From NCBI GenBank assembly GCA_017465575.1, contig JAFTVX010000011.1:1-64000 (forward strand): a DNA stretch of 64,000 nucleotides. Reading direction: 5' to 3'. Position 1 is the stretch's first letter. Every line of letters starts with the position of its first letter. The DNA is from Alistipes sp. (GTDB lineage: Bacteria > Bacteroidota > Bacteroidia > Bacteroidales > Rikenellaceae). A program made the translations under genes and the position numbers. Below are positions 52,851 to 61,331 of the stretch, piece after piece. The notes under the pieces are model-generated. The model worked only from the letters and a program-made list of their open reading frames with translations, was not told the origin of the DNA and did not search any database.

Positions 52851-55370
52851 ATGAGAATGTCGAGATTAATATACTTACTCTTGTCGCTGATGCTTGTGAT
52901 AGCGTGTAGCGACGATAAGGTAGAGAATCTGCCTTCGGGTGGCAAGAAGGGTGATGTAGTTGTTAGGTTGCACCCAAAGATATCCGAGAACGAGATATTC
53001 ACAGAGTTTTCGGAGGGCGACAAGCTGGGTCTGTATGTCGTTAACTACAACGGCAATAACCCTGGTGGCGTAGCCGCAAGTGGCAATCAGGTCGATAATG
53101 CCCTCTTCGAGTACAACGCTACGACATACGGTTGGCGCTCGGAGTCGGAGGTATATTTCCGTGACGACAAGACCAAGGTGGATTTGATTGCCTACACACC
53201 GTATAAGCGCGTGAGCGACATCGGCAGCCTCCTCATAGCGGTGGCCAACGACCAGAGTACGGGGCTTGAGTCCTCGAAGTTTATGTGGTGTCGTGAGCGA
53301 GGCATAATGCCTACGGCATCGGGTGTCGAGGTTGTGCTTAATCCCCTTGTTGCCTGCATCGAGGTGTCGCTAACCGAGGGCGAAGGCTGGGACTCGGGCG
53401 AGTGGCAAGAGGCAAAGAGGAGCGTAGCGGTAACAAACACTCAGCGTGAGGCCTACCTCAACCTTGTGAGTGGCAACCTACGCCTTGCCGAGAGTGCACC
53501 GACCGAGATTAAGGCATATAGAGAGGGTAACATATTCCGTGCGTTGGTCGTTCCGCAGAGCATCAATGGCTCGACACGGCTTATTTGCGCCGAGGTGAAT
53601 GGTAGCAACTACTATATCTCGACCGACAAGAAGCTCACACTTGAAGCGGGCAAAAAGTATAGCTACGAGCTGAAAATCGACAAGCGTGGTGGCTCGGCCA
53701 AGGGCGATAAGCTATCGGGCACAATCATCGGCACACGCTACTCGGTGAACTACGACACGGGAGCTCAGAGCGAGACGGTAAATGGCAAAACTAATGTTTT
53801 CGATGGCGACTACGACACATTCTTCGCCTCGTACGACAGGTCGAACACATGGGTGGGTCTTGACCTCGGTGCAAAGCATATCATCACGGCGGTGGGCTAC
53901 TCACCTCGCGTAGGGCAGCCAAGCCGTGTTGTCACGGCACTCGTCGAGGGTGCGAACAATGCCGACTTCTCGGACGCCTTGCCCCTCTATATCATTCGCG
54001 AGAGTGCCCCCGAAAGGGAGATGACATACGCCACAATCAACTGTTCGCGCGGTTTTAGGTATGTGCGCTATGTTACGCCCAACGACAAGCGTTGCAACCT
54101 CGCCGAGTTGGAGTTCTTTGGCTACGAGGGCGAGGGCGATGATTCGCAACTCTACCAGCTTACTAACCTACCCACGGTGGTAATCAATACGGCTAATGCC
54201 GAGGAGATTACATCGAAGGAGGTGGAGATAACAAGTACGGTATATATCATCTCGAACGACGGCACATCGCTACTCACCGACACCGCAACGGGCGTTCGTG
54301 GCCGAGGCAATGCCAGTTGGAATTTCGAGAAGAAGCCCTACCGTCTGAAGTTTAGCGAGAAGCGCAGTCCGCTGGGTGCGCCTGCCGAGGCTAAGAAGTG
54401 GACATTGCTCAGCAACCACGGCGATAAGACGCTGATGCGCAACATCTTGGCATTCGAGGTTAGCCGTCGTCTTGGCATGGCATATACCCCCTTCTGCTAC
54501 CCTGTCGATGTCGTTATCAATGGCGAGTATAAGGGTTGCTATCAGCTTTGCGACCAGATAGATGTGCGCCCCAACCGTGTCGATGTCGTGGAGATGAAGA
54601 AGACAGATAACTCGGGCACCAACCTTACGGGAGGCTACCTTGTGGAGATTGATGCCTACGCCTCGACAACGGAGAAGGTATATTTCTACTCGACGAAGGG
54701 CACGCCTGTAACCATCAAGTCGCCTGACGATGAGGATATTACAGCCGAGCAATGCAAATATATCGAGGACTACTTCAACCTAATGGAGGCATCGGTATTT
54801 GCGTCGAACTACGCAGATGCTGTGAACGGCTACCGCAAATATCTCGACTTGGAGAGTTACCTCAGGCTCTTTATCGTGGGTGAGTTCACGGGAAATACCG
54901 ACACCTACTGGAGCGTATATATGTATAAGCAGAGGGGCGATGATAGGTTCTATTTTGGCCCTGTGTGGGACTACGACCTCGCCTTCGAGAACGACTACCG
55001 CACCTATCCTATAAATAATACCGACGACTTCTTGTATTGTGGCAAGAGCTCGGGTGCGAGCGATGCTCTCAATCAGATGAACAACCGCATCATCAAGGAG
55101 GACCGTGCAGCGCGCGAGGAGCTGAAAGTCATCTGGAACGAGGCAAAGCTCAACGGCATAGACGAGGCATCGTTGTTGGAGTATGTCGACGAGACGGCCG
55201 CTCTGCTCGACGAGTCGCAGAGGCTTAACTTCCTACGCTGGCCAATTCTCAACCAGTGGGTGCACATGAACTTCCAGGCCTTAGGCTCCTACGAAGCTGA
55301 AGTTGGCACGGTGAAGACATACATCAAGGAGCGTATCCCGAAGCTCGACGAGCTGATTAGCAATTACTAA
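52851..55370 (+). CDS. Lipoprotein with fimbrillin-like, F5/8 type C and CotH kinase-like domains
   Basis: An 839-residue protein with lipobox LMLVIAC (Cys19) followed by SDDK. Residues about 28-275 resemble an Mfa1/FimA-associated fimbrillin-like domain (EFSEGDKLGLYVVNYNG, ALFEYNATTYGWRSESEVYF, VDLIAYTPYKR). Residues 290-425 resemble an F5/8 type C (discoidin) carbohydrate-binding domain (NVFDGDYDTFFASYDR, WVGLDLGAKHIITAVGYSPR, FRYVRYVTP). Residues 435-835 are a CotH-type protein-kinase-like domain (GRGNASW 484-490, KKPYRLKF, WTLLSNHGDKTLMRN, CYQLCDQIDVRPNRVDV, FGPVWDYDLAFEND). CotH kinases phosphorylate Ser/Thr in spore coat proteins. A surface kinase next to two family lipoproteins is intriguing, but its substrate is unknown. 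Confidence 0.83.
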   Translation: MRMSRLIYLLLSLMLVIACSDDKVENLPSGGKKGDVVVRLHPKISENEIFTEFSEGDKLGLYVVNYNGNNPGGVAASGNQVDNALFEYNATTYGWRSESEVYFRDDKTKVDLIAYTPYKRVSDIGSLLIAVANDQSTGLESSKFMWCRERGIMPTASGVEVVLNPLVACIEVSLTEGEGWDSGEWQEAKRSVAVTNTQREAYLNLVSGNLRLAESAPTEIKAYREGNIFRALVVPQSINGSTRLICAEVNGSNYYISTDKKLTLEAGKKYSYELKIDKRGGSAKGDKLSGTIIGTRYSVNYDTGAQSETVNGKTNVFDGDYDTFFASYDRSNTWVGLDLGAKHIITAVGYSPRVGQPSRVVTALVEGANNADFSDALPLYIIRESAPEREMTYATINCSRGFRYVRYVTPNDKRCNLAELEFFGYEGEGDDSQLYQLTNLPTVVINTANAEEITSKEVEITSTVYIISNDGTSLLTDTATGVRGRGNASWNFEKKPYRLKFSEKRSPLGAPAEAKKWTLLSNHGDKTLMRNILAFEVSRRLGMAYTPFCYPVDVVINGEYKGCYQLCDQIDVRPNRVDVVEMKKTDNSGTNLTGGYLVEIDAYASTTEKVYFYSTKGTPVTIKSPDDEDITAEQCKYIEDYFNLMEASVFASNYADAVNGYRKYLDLESYLRLFIVGEFTGNTDTYWSVYMYKQRGDDRFYFGPVWDYDLAFENDYRTYPINNTDDFLYCGKSSGASDALNQMNNRIIKEDRAAREELKVIWNEAKLNGIDEASLLEYVDETAALLDESQRLNFLRWPILNQWVHMNFQALGSYEAEVGTVKTYIKERIPKLDELISNY

Positions 55371-55374
55371 CAAA

Positions 55375-55403
55375 AAGAGGTTGACCCTGTGAGCCAACCT
55401 CTT
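55375..55403. terminator. Bidirectional terminator between the CotH and BACON lipoprotein genes
   Basis: AAGAGGTTG (55375-55383) pairs with CAACCTCTT (55395-55403). A-rich DNA lies to the left and AGTTT to the right, serving both convergent genes. Confidence 0.75.
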
Positions 55404-55424
55404 AGTTTATACGCTGATAGCGCC

Positions 55425-56654
55425 TTACTCGCGCATATCTTTAACGGTAACATCACCCGATACCGTACCAGTGAAGTTGTTGCCCCAGTCGTCCTTGCAA
55501 CCATACTCAATAGTGAGCGTATTGCCAGCAGTAGAGAGGCGGATAGCACCCTCGTTCATCGGAGCCCAAGCATCACCCGTAATCTTATCGCCATCGACCT
55601 TAGCATACCAAGTGCCGATAAGGCCATTGTTCTCCATACCAGGAATGTAGGTATTTGCGTAGTTAGAGCTATCGGGAACAAGCATCTGGTAGAGGCCATC
55701 ACACTTCTCGGTGCTTGCGTTGAATACCTCGACCATAAAGAGCTCGTTGCCCTTCTTTGCCTCGATAAACCAGTTCTGCTGGCCTACCTCGTAGCTATCA
55801 CCATAGAGGCCTGCGGTGATTGTAGCGCCCTGAATATTAAACTCTACATCCTCGTAGAATGTCGAGCGGTAGTAGTCGATAAATGCTACAAGCTCACCCG
55901 AGAATGTTACCTTGTGCAACTCGCCAGATGTAAGCTCGATAACGGCCTCAAACTTGCCATTATTCACGGTTGCTGTTACCGACTCGAAGCTCTTTGCTAC
56001 GGCATTATCGCCCGCCTCATCGGTTACGCAATACCAGCTGCTCTCCTCGCTGATAGTGAGGTTGGCGTAGCTATTCGACTTGTCGTACTTGTACTCGCCA
56101 TTGGGGAGCACAGGGTTCTCAGCGTTTGCCGCAGAGCTGTGGTACATATCGAGGAAGTAGTATGTAGCGTTAGTTCTGGTCTTACCAACACTCTTAGCAC
56201 CACGGTCCGAGAGGATAATGTAGTAGTTAGGAGTAGACGAGTACTCAGTGCCGTAGTAGATACCCTCGAAGCGGTGTGCTACAAACTCCACATCGAAGTC
56301 ACGGCTATCTGCCGACTTCTGCTTTACAAGAATCTCCGCAGGCTTAGCGTGCTCGTAGTTGAGCGTTACGATAGCCTCACGAGCCTCACCCGAGTTGGCC
56401 TCAACGGTGATGATAACCTCGGCGTTGAAGTCAACCACTGCATCTACCCACTCGGCATTGTCGCTGGCTGTAACCTTGCCACCGAGAGAGTTAAGAATTG
56501 TGAACGAGATGGTCTCTGTGCCACCTGCCTTGCCAAACTCTACCGACTTCTTCGAGAGGTTGATGGTAGACTTGTACTCTACATCGTCGCCACCCTTGTC
56601 GCAAGCAACAAAGAGCATCGAGGCGATTGCTAAAAGTGAAAATAGTTTTCTCAT
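55425..56654 (-). CDS. Surface lipoprotein: BACON-like plus two repeated beta domains
   Basis: A 409-residue protein with lipobox SMLFVAC (Cys18) followed by DKGGDD. BACON-like domain about 25-115 (LSKKSVEFGKAGGTE...AEWVDAV...VEANSGEARE...EILVKQ). Array-type copy 1 about 122-265 (GIYYGTEYSSTPNYYIILSDRG, TYYFLDMYHS, LPNGEYKYDKSNSYA, LHKVTFSG). Copy 2 about 270-405 (QQNWFIEAKKGNELFMVEVF, GTWYAKVDGDKITG, GNNFTGTVSGD). It faces the CotH gene convergently and shares its terminator. Confidence 0.83.
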   Translation of the reverse strand: MRKLFSLLAIASMLFVACDKGGDDVEYKSTINLSKKSVEFGKAGGTETISFTILNSLGGKVTASDNAEWVDAVVDFNAEVIITVEANSGEAREAIVTLNYEHAKPAEILVKQKSADSRDFDVEFVAHRFEGIYYGTEYSSTPNYYIILSDRGAKSVGKTRTNATYYFLDMYHSSAANAENPVLPNGEYKYDKSNSYANLTISEESSWYCVTDEAGDNAVAKSFESVTATVNNGKFEAVIELTSGELHKVTFSGELVAFIDYYRSTFYEDVEFNIQGATITAGLYGDSYEVGQQNWFIEAKKGNELFMVEVFNASTEKCDGLYQMLVPDSSNYANTYIPGMENNGLIGTWYAKVDGDKITGDAWAPMNEGAIRLSTAGNTLTIEYGCKDDWGNNFTGTVSGDVTVKDMRE

Positions 56655-56685
56655 TTGAACCTTATTGTTTTATTAAATTATTGAT

Positions 56686-57639
56686 TTACAACCATTTCAT
56701 AAACTTAAAGAACCAATATGTCAAGCCCGACACGATAAGCATCAAGGCTATTGCCCACAAGTAGCCATACTCCCACTGCAACTCGGGCATAAACTTAAAG
56801 TTCATACCGTACATACTCGCCACCAGCGTTGCAGGCATAAAGATTACGGCTGCCACCGAGAAGATTTTCACTATCTCGTTCTGCTCGATGTTGATAAGAC
56901 CAAGCGCCGCATCCTGGATATAGTCCAAACGCTGGAAGCTGAAGTCGGCGTGGCTGATAAGCGAGTTAACATCCTTGAGCATTAGCTGCAAACGGGGGTA
57001 GATATCGTTGGGAAAGCGCTCCGAACGAAGAATTGACGACAGCACACGCTGTCTATCGAAGATATTCTCACGGAGCAACATGGTGTTCTCCTGCAAGGCG
57101 TTAATCTTGTAGAGTACCTCCTTGTCGATTTTCGAGCCACTCGAAATCTCCTTGCTCACGGCAGCAACCTGCTTACCGACCATCTCCACAAGGTCGGCAT
57201 CGTAGTCGATGCGCACCTCCAATAGCGAGATAAGGATGTGATAACCCGTTGAGTATGAGCGGTAGTTCATCTGCAATCGCTTCTCTGCCTCGCGGAAGGT
57301 GCGGAACTCTGCCTGACGCATCGACACGAGCACACCCTCGTTCGAGATAAGGAACGACACAGGCTCTACGGTGAATGTCTCGCCCTGCGGAACGAAGAAG
57401 TTGGAGTTCGAGATAATGGCATTCTCGGTCTCCGAGTATTTTGATGTCGACTCAATCTCCTCGACCTGCTGTTTGGTCTGGAGGCTCAGCTCCATAAAGT
57501 TCTCCACCGCCTTTTGCTCCTTGATTGACGGCTCCAAAAGGTCAATCCAGAGAATATCATCGAAGCCGAGCTCATCGAAGAGATCGGGATCGGCATTTCG
57601 TATAATCTTGTTGTATTGCTTGAGATAAATTGTAATCAT
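56686..57639 (-). CDS. corA: CorA family magnesium/cobalt transporter
   Basis: 317 residues, normal length. A large cytoplasmic N-terminal domain with a long helix precedes two C-terminal transmembrane helices around the signature YGMN (selectivity loop), followed by MPE. It forms a pentameric Mg2+ channel in the inner membrane. The 130-bp leader between mqnA and corA holds several hairpins (57665-57713). A Mg2+-responsive leader is possible, but nothing identifies one. Confidence 0.95.
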   Translation of the reverse strand: MITIYLKQYNKIIRNADPDLFDELGFDDILWIDLLEPSIKEQKAVENFMELSLQTKQQVEEIESTSKYSETENAIISNSNFFVPQGETFTVEPVSFLISNEGVLVSMRQAEFRTFREAEKRLQMNYRSYSTGYHILISLLEVRIDYDADLVEMVGKQVAAVSKEISSGSKIDKEVLYKINALQENTMLLRENIFDRQRVLSSILRSERFPNDIYPRLQLMLKDVNSLISHADFSFQRLDYIQDAALGLINIEQNEIVKIFSVAAVIFMPATLVASMYGMNFKFMPELQWEYGYLWAIALMLIVSGLTYWFFKFMKWL

Positions 57640-57664
57640 ATCCCCTCCAAAAGTTTTATTCTGT

Positions 57665-57713
57665 AATATTCAACTTTGCCCGCTCGGGCTTTTTATGGCG
57701 GCTCAACAACAAG
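57665..57713 (-). other. Hairpins in the corA leader
   Basis: GGCGGC (57695-57700) pairs with GCCGCC (57718-57723, approximate) across a CAACAACAAG loop, and GCCCGCTCGGGC is a short palindrome followed by TTTTT. They could influence corA expression. No riboswitch class is recognised. Confidence 0.4.
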
Positions 57714-57738
57714 CAATGCCGCCTAAGGTCGGAGGTAA

Positions 57739-57768
57739 GAAGTCGCAGGGCATACGCCCGACGGCTTC
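57739..57768 (-). terminator. Terminator of mqnA
   Basis: GAAGTCG-GGGC (57739-57751) pairs with GCCC-CGGCTTC (57756-57768), directly after the mqnA stop codon, with TTCTTACC downstream on the minus strand. Confidence 0.65.
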
Positions 57769-57769
57769 T

Positions 57770-58540
57770 TTAATAGGATCGTGGTGTTACCTTGAGTCCT
57801 GCGTCCCAGAACTTTTTGAGTGCTTTATGCTTCTCGTCGTCAAGGATAAAGTCGATGTTGCGTGTTAGATATTCATAGGCCGTTATGCCACCATCGTTGC
57901 CCGTGTAGCCAAGCTCGACGATAGCCTCCCAGATATGCTCCACGCCAAATGTCAGTGCGTGCTGCAAGGCATCTACCACCTCGTAGGATACACCCTTGCG
58001 GGCTACCCATACGGCAAAGGCGAAGGGCAGCGATGTAAGCTCGCGCCACTCAACCGCCAAGTCGTAGACATACTTGAAGCGACCCTCGTAGCCAAATACC
58101 TTGTCGCCAATAAGCAAGAAGGCATCACCCTCCTGGGGGGCATCTACAACCTTGTAGTCCGACATTGCGAGCCACTCGGGCGCAATATGCCACTTGTGCT
58201 GAGCAAGGTAGCCACACAGCTGTACCGAGGTGCGTGAGTGGGGGTCAAGCCAGATGCGCTTGATGGCCGATATTGGCTCATTCGACATTACCGTCACGGT
58301 GCGTACAGCGCCCACTGCACCAATGCAGTAGTCGGTGATGATATTTGTCTCTTTGAGTTGGGGAACTACGGCTGCGGGAAGTAGGGCGATATCTGCTTTG
58401 CCCTCGATGTAGTTGCGTGCGCAGTCGGCAGGGGGTGCCAATAGCAACTCGGCGCGCAGACTATCTGCGTGCTTGAGTCCATAGACGAAGGGTATCGTAT
58501 TGAGATACGACACGGCTGTTATTTTTGGAATGATAACCAT
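57770..58540 (-). CDS. mqnA: Chorismate dehydratase MqnA (futalosine menaquinone pathway)
   Basis: A 256-residue enzyme of periplasmic-binding-protein fold that dehydrates chorismate to 3-enolpyruvylbenzoate, the first step of the futalosine route. Motifs: AVSYLNTIPFVYGL at the start, GKADIALLPAAVVP, WLDPHSRTSVQL and LGYTGNDGGITAYEYLTRNI. It complements the MqnE fusion at 31 kb. It has no N-terminal signal, as expected for a cytoplasmic enzyme. Confidence 0.95.
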   Translation of the reverse strand: MVIIPKITAVSYLNTIPFVYGLKHADSLRAELLLAPPADCARNYIEGKADIALLPAAVVPQLKETNIITDYCIGAVGAVRTVTVMSNEPISAIKRIWLDPHSRTSVQLCGYLAQHKWHIAPEWLAMSDYKVVDAPQEGDAFLLIGDKVFGYEGRFKYVYDLAVEWRELTSLPFAFAVWVARKGVSYEVVDALQHALTFGVEHIWEAIVELGYTGNDGGITAYEYLTRNIDFILDDEKHKALKKFWDAGLKVTPRSY

Positions 58541-58604
58541 CGTCCATAGCCTTAAATTATTGGTTCAACATTGTGGGGCGTTCCTTCACCCCGCTTTATC
58601 ATTG

Positions 58605-58636
58605 CAAAGGTAGTACAAAAAATCGAGCCCGCCAAG
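58605..58636 (-). promoter_or_regulatory. Promoter of mqnA
   Basis: Minus strand -7 TACCTTTG (58605-58612) and -33-like CTTG (58633-58636), spacer 20 bp. A small hairpin GTGGGG/CCCCGC lies in the leader. Confidence 0.65.
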
Positions 58637-58654
58637 AAAATTTAGAAAAAAGAG

Positions 58655-59140
58655 GTTTTTAGTTATTAGTTGTTAGAGGAAGGAGTTTGGCGAGCTTAGC
58701 GAGAGTAAGGAGTTTAGGGATAAATGGGCTCTGTCGTGATTTCCGGTGGGGTAATAATAAACTCGTCATCCCGAGGGAGGGCAACCGTGAGAGTCGGGGA
58801 TGCGATTTGCATCTATGCCCGACCGTGGGGATCTACCGCTGTTCTACTTCGGTGCGATGTGGTATCAGCAAGGTTGACTAACAATGGTAGATTGCCGCGC
58901 GATTGCATAGACCCTACAAGGTATCACTACCGCTACAAAATGCAATTCCTCGCAATGACGGGGTGTATAGTATTTTTTGTTCTCCATCTAAATTTACGAC
59001 ATAGCCAGTGTTATTAAGACGATAAGACAAGTAAGAACTTAGGACTATAAGAAATAATCATATGGTCTTATGGTCTTAATGTCCTAATGGTCTTAAAACT
59101 AACAACTAATAACTAAAAACTCTAATTGCTCATTGCTCAT
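58655..59140. repeat. REP-like element inside a composite repeat region
   Basis: The core element 58764-58960 has inverse ends, CGTCATCCCGAG (58764-58775) and CTCGCAATGACG (58949-58960), with GC-rich internal hairpins. It is the style of the CGTCATTGCGAG intergenic repeats seen in many bacteria. On both sides lie word repeats: TTTTTAGTTATTAGTTG at 58659, and TTAAGACGATAAGAC...GGTCTTAATGTCC with CTAACAACTAATAACTAA at 59014-59120. No gene is supported in 58541-59196. Confidence 0.6.
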
Positions 59141-59143
59141 TAC

Positions 59144-59175
59144 AAAAAAAGAGGATTGCACTTGTGCAACCCTCT
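59144..59175 (-). terminator. Terminator of rpmE2
   Basis: GAGG-TTGCAC (59151-59160) pairs with GTGCAA-CCTC (59164-59174). On the minus strand it is followed by TTTTTTT. Confidence 0.85.
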
Positions 59176-59196
59176 CTCTCTTTGGAGTACAAACAA

Positions 59197-59463
59197 TTAC
59201 TGCTTGTTCTTCTTATCGTAGCGCTTTGCGTAACGGCTCATAAACTTATCCACACGACCGGCGGTGTCTACCAACTTCATCTGACCTGTATAGAAGGGGT
59301 GAGATGTGTTAGAGATTTCCATCTTATACACGGGATAGGTTTCGCCGTTCACCTCGATGGTCTCCTTTGTCGAAACGGCGGACCTGCACAAAAACACGTG
59401 GTCGTTCGACATATCCTTGAACGCCACTAAACGATAATTCTCCGGATGAATACCCTTTTTCAT
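59197..59463 (-). CDS. rpmE2: 50S ribosomal protein L31, type B
   Basis: 88 residues. MKKGIHPENYRLVAFKDMSND at the start and SNTSHPFYTGQMKLVDTAGRVDKF are diagnostic. It lacks the four zinc cysteines of type A L31, so it is the zinc-free form that in other bacteria replaces the type A protein when zinc is scarce. Monocistronic, with a consensus promoter at 59503. No Zur box is evident. Confidence 0.96.
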   Translation of the reverse strand: MKKGIHPENYRLVAFKDMSNDHVFLCRSAVSTKETIEVNGETYPVYKMEISNTSHPFYTGQMKLVDTAGRVDKFMSRYAKRYDKKNKQ

Positions 59464-59502
59464 TTTCGTCTTTTTGTTATAATTAAGTACTTAATTCGGC
59501 GG

Positions 59503-59533
59503 CAAAGGTAATACTTTTTTCCTAACCCGCAAA
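59503..59533 (-). promoter_or_regulatory. Promoter of rpmE2
   Basis: Minus strand -7 TACCTTTG (59503-59510) and -33 TTTG (59530-59533), spacer 19 bp. Confidence 0.85.
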
Positions 59534-59596
59534 CTTTGCCACCAATAATTTCCGAAAATTTGTGATTATTTGCTGATTATGCCCCTCGCTGTCATT

Positions 59597-60048
59597 GTCG
59601 GTAGCGTACTCCCTAAGCTCCTTAAACTCCCTAATCTCCCTAAATTCGTTATTATCAGCGCCTCATTTGATTGTGGGTTAAAATGAATTACAATGAGTTA
59701 AAATGGGTTAAAATGTTTTTATCGAGGAAGAAGTTTAAAACGCTTCGCCCCTCGAAACGATTGTGCCACTTGTACCCCTTGTACCCCTCTGACCGCTTCC
59801 TTGGTGGGGATGATGGGATAAATGTCGGTAGCGCACTCCCTAAGCTCCTTAAACTCCCTAATCTCCCTAAATTCGCTATTAACTACGCCTCTTTCGATAG
59901 TGAGTTAAAATGAGTTACAATGGGTTACGATGGGTTAAAATGTTTTTATCAAGGAAGAGGTTTAAAACGCCTCGCACACCTCCGAGCCTTGTGCCACTTG
60001 TACCCCTTGTACCCCTCTGACCACATCCTTGGTGGGGAAGATAAAATA
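59597..60048. repeat. 226-bp tandem duplication of composite intergenic repeat
   Basis: Unit 1 is 59597-59822 and unit 2 is 59823-60048. Each begins TGTCGGTAGCG and continues through ACTCCCTAAGCTCCTTAAAC, GGGTTAAAATG words, TTTTTATC(G/A)AGGAAGA, and CACTTGTACCCCTTGTACCCC to TTGGTGGGGA. The units differ by point changes and small indels. An 80-codon open frame inside is not considered a gene. This fills the 59464-60116 gap. Confidence 0.85.
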
Positions 60049-60116
60049 ACGGCGACCACCTAAAATGACCGCCGTTTCTGTTACCATATAACGCAAAGAA
60101 TTGTTTGACAATGACT

Positions 60117-61331
60117 CTACTCCTCGTCGATGAATGTCGAATAGTCTTCGTAACCCTCCTCCGTGAAAATAATCTTGAAGACAGGCTCTCCGCTACCATT
60201 GGTTGTGTGGGTTGATACAATCTTAATGCTGTCGATACCATAGGTGTATAAGTCATCTATGGTGACAATCTCTCCAACAGGCTTTCGCAGTACCTTCCTC
60301 AATATCCACTCGCCTAATGCCGAGTTAGGGTTTGACATCAACGCCTTGCCTCCATCTTGGCAGACCTTGGCAGAGAGTAATCTTCCATCAGGTAACACCA
60401 ATTCAAATGGGCAATCCCTGCTCGGGAAGAAGTGCGGATATAAGTTGTGTATCGACTTCGGGATTGGGATATATACCTCGTTGACATCACGAGGTCGCCC
60501 TTTGGCGTTCCACTGATTAAGACCGCTACGCTCGGGTATATGAGGTGTACCACGCTTGCTATACAATGGTAGTATGACATAGTCAATGCCCTTAACCTCC
60601 TGCGTATATACCTTGGTTAGGATAGGAGCAATCGAATGAGTCTGAACAGCCAATGGTTCGCTTGGTGTTTTAAGGAGTTGTGCCAATAGTTCCAATGGCT
60701 CTTCCAGTATGTTTACACTAACCTCAACATAATCATCCGGAAGGTAAAATCTCTTTAGCAAGACACTCTTGCTTTTGTTGAACGAGTACTCGTTGATGCC
60801 ATCGTTGAACGAGATGGTAGCCTCTTTGTCGACCACATCACATATCGAGTCAATGTTGACCATATCATAAGGCGCATTAAACACCTTTAAGCACCCATCT
60901 TGTCGACCAATAATGTGGTATTGTGTTTCCGTTACATCGTATGTGCTGTTGGAGAATGCCATTCGCTCATTACGAAAGATGCCTATCTGACGAGCCAAGT
61001 CAATGCCTGAGAGACCATCGAGCCTTGGTTTAAGCCTATTGAACTCGGCAATTTTCTCTGTTGAAGCACCCTTGTTGATGCCGAATGTCTTAATGCCAAT
61101 TCCAAGTCTTGCCAATCGTGCATCATAAGCAGTGCAAGACCTTGCGTCATTATGAGCTTCGAAGTACTTGCAGAACAAGTTTTCAGTTAGTCTATAATCC
61201 AAGTATGGAGTGTGACTTTCCGAGAATAGATGCGAGATACTCGCCATTAGTCGAAGCATCTCGAAGTATGTAGTGTTGTGACGCCAATTTGTCAAGAACG
61301 CTCCGAGAGAACTGTATATATCTGCTGACAT
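60117..61331 (-). CDS. Putative type II restriction endonuclease with B3-like C-terminal domain
   Basis: 404 residues from the ATG at 61331. A longer frame to 61445 would overlap the methyltransferase gene by 154 bp, and its extra N-terminus is the antiphase of a conserved methyltransferase motif. The N-terminal part has E50 and YDARLARLGIGIKTF (69-83), a segment that could be a PD-(D/E)xK-like active site. The C-terminal ~125 residues (NEVYIPIPKSIHNLYPHFFPSR, FELVLPDGRLLSAKVCQDGGKALMSNPNSALGEW, DDLYTYGIDSIKI) resemble the B3-like DNA-binding domain of BfiI/NgoFVII-type enzymes. Adjacent to an m5C methyltransferase, overlapping it by 40 bp. Base composition is AT-richer than the neighbours, consistent with transfer. 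Confidence 0.72.
   Translation of the reverse strand: MSADIYSSLGAFLTNWRHNTTYFEMLRLMASISHLFSESHTPYLDYRLTENLFCKYFEAHNDARSCTAYDARLARLGIGIKTFGINKGASTEKIAEFNRLKPRLDGLSGIDLARQIGIFRNERMAFSNSTYDVTETQYHIIGRQDGCLKVFNAPYDMVNIDSICDVVDKEATISFNDGINEYSFNKSKSVLLKRFYLPDDYVEVSVNILEEPLELLAQLLKTPSEPLAVQTHSIAPILTKVYTQEVKGIDYVILPLYSKRGTPHIPERSGLNQWNAKGRPRDVNEVYIPIPKSIHNLYPHFFPSRDCPFELVLPDGRLLSAKVCQDGGKALMSNPNSALGEWILRKVLRKPVGEIVTIDDLYTYGIDSIKIVSTHTTNGSGEPVFKIIFTEEGYEDYSTFIDEE

Noticed and set aside
59671..59913. 80-codon frame within the tandem duplication
   Set aside because: Consists of the repeat words (WVKM, LPKLLKLPNLPK) read as codons and crosses the unit boundary.
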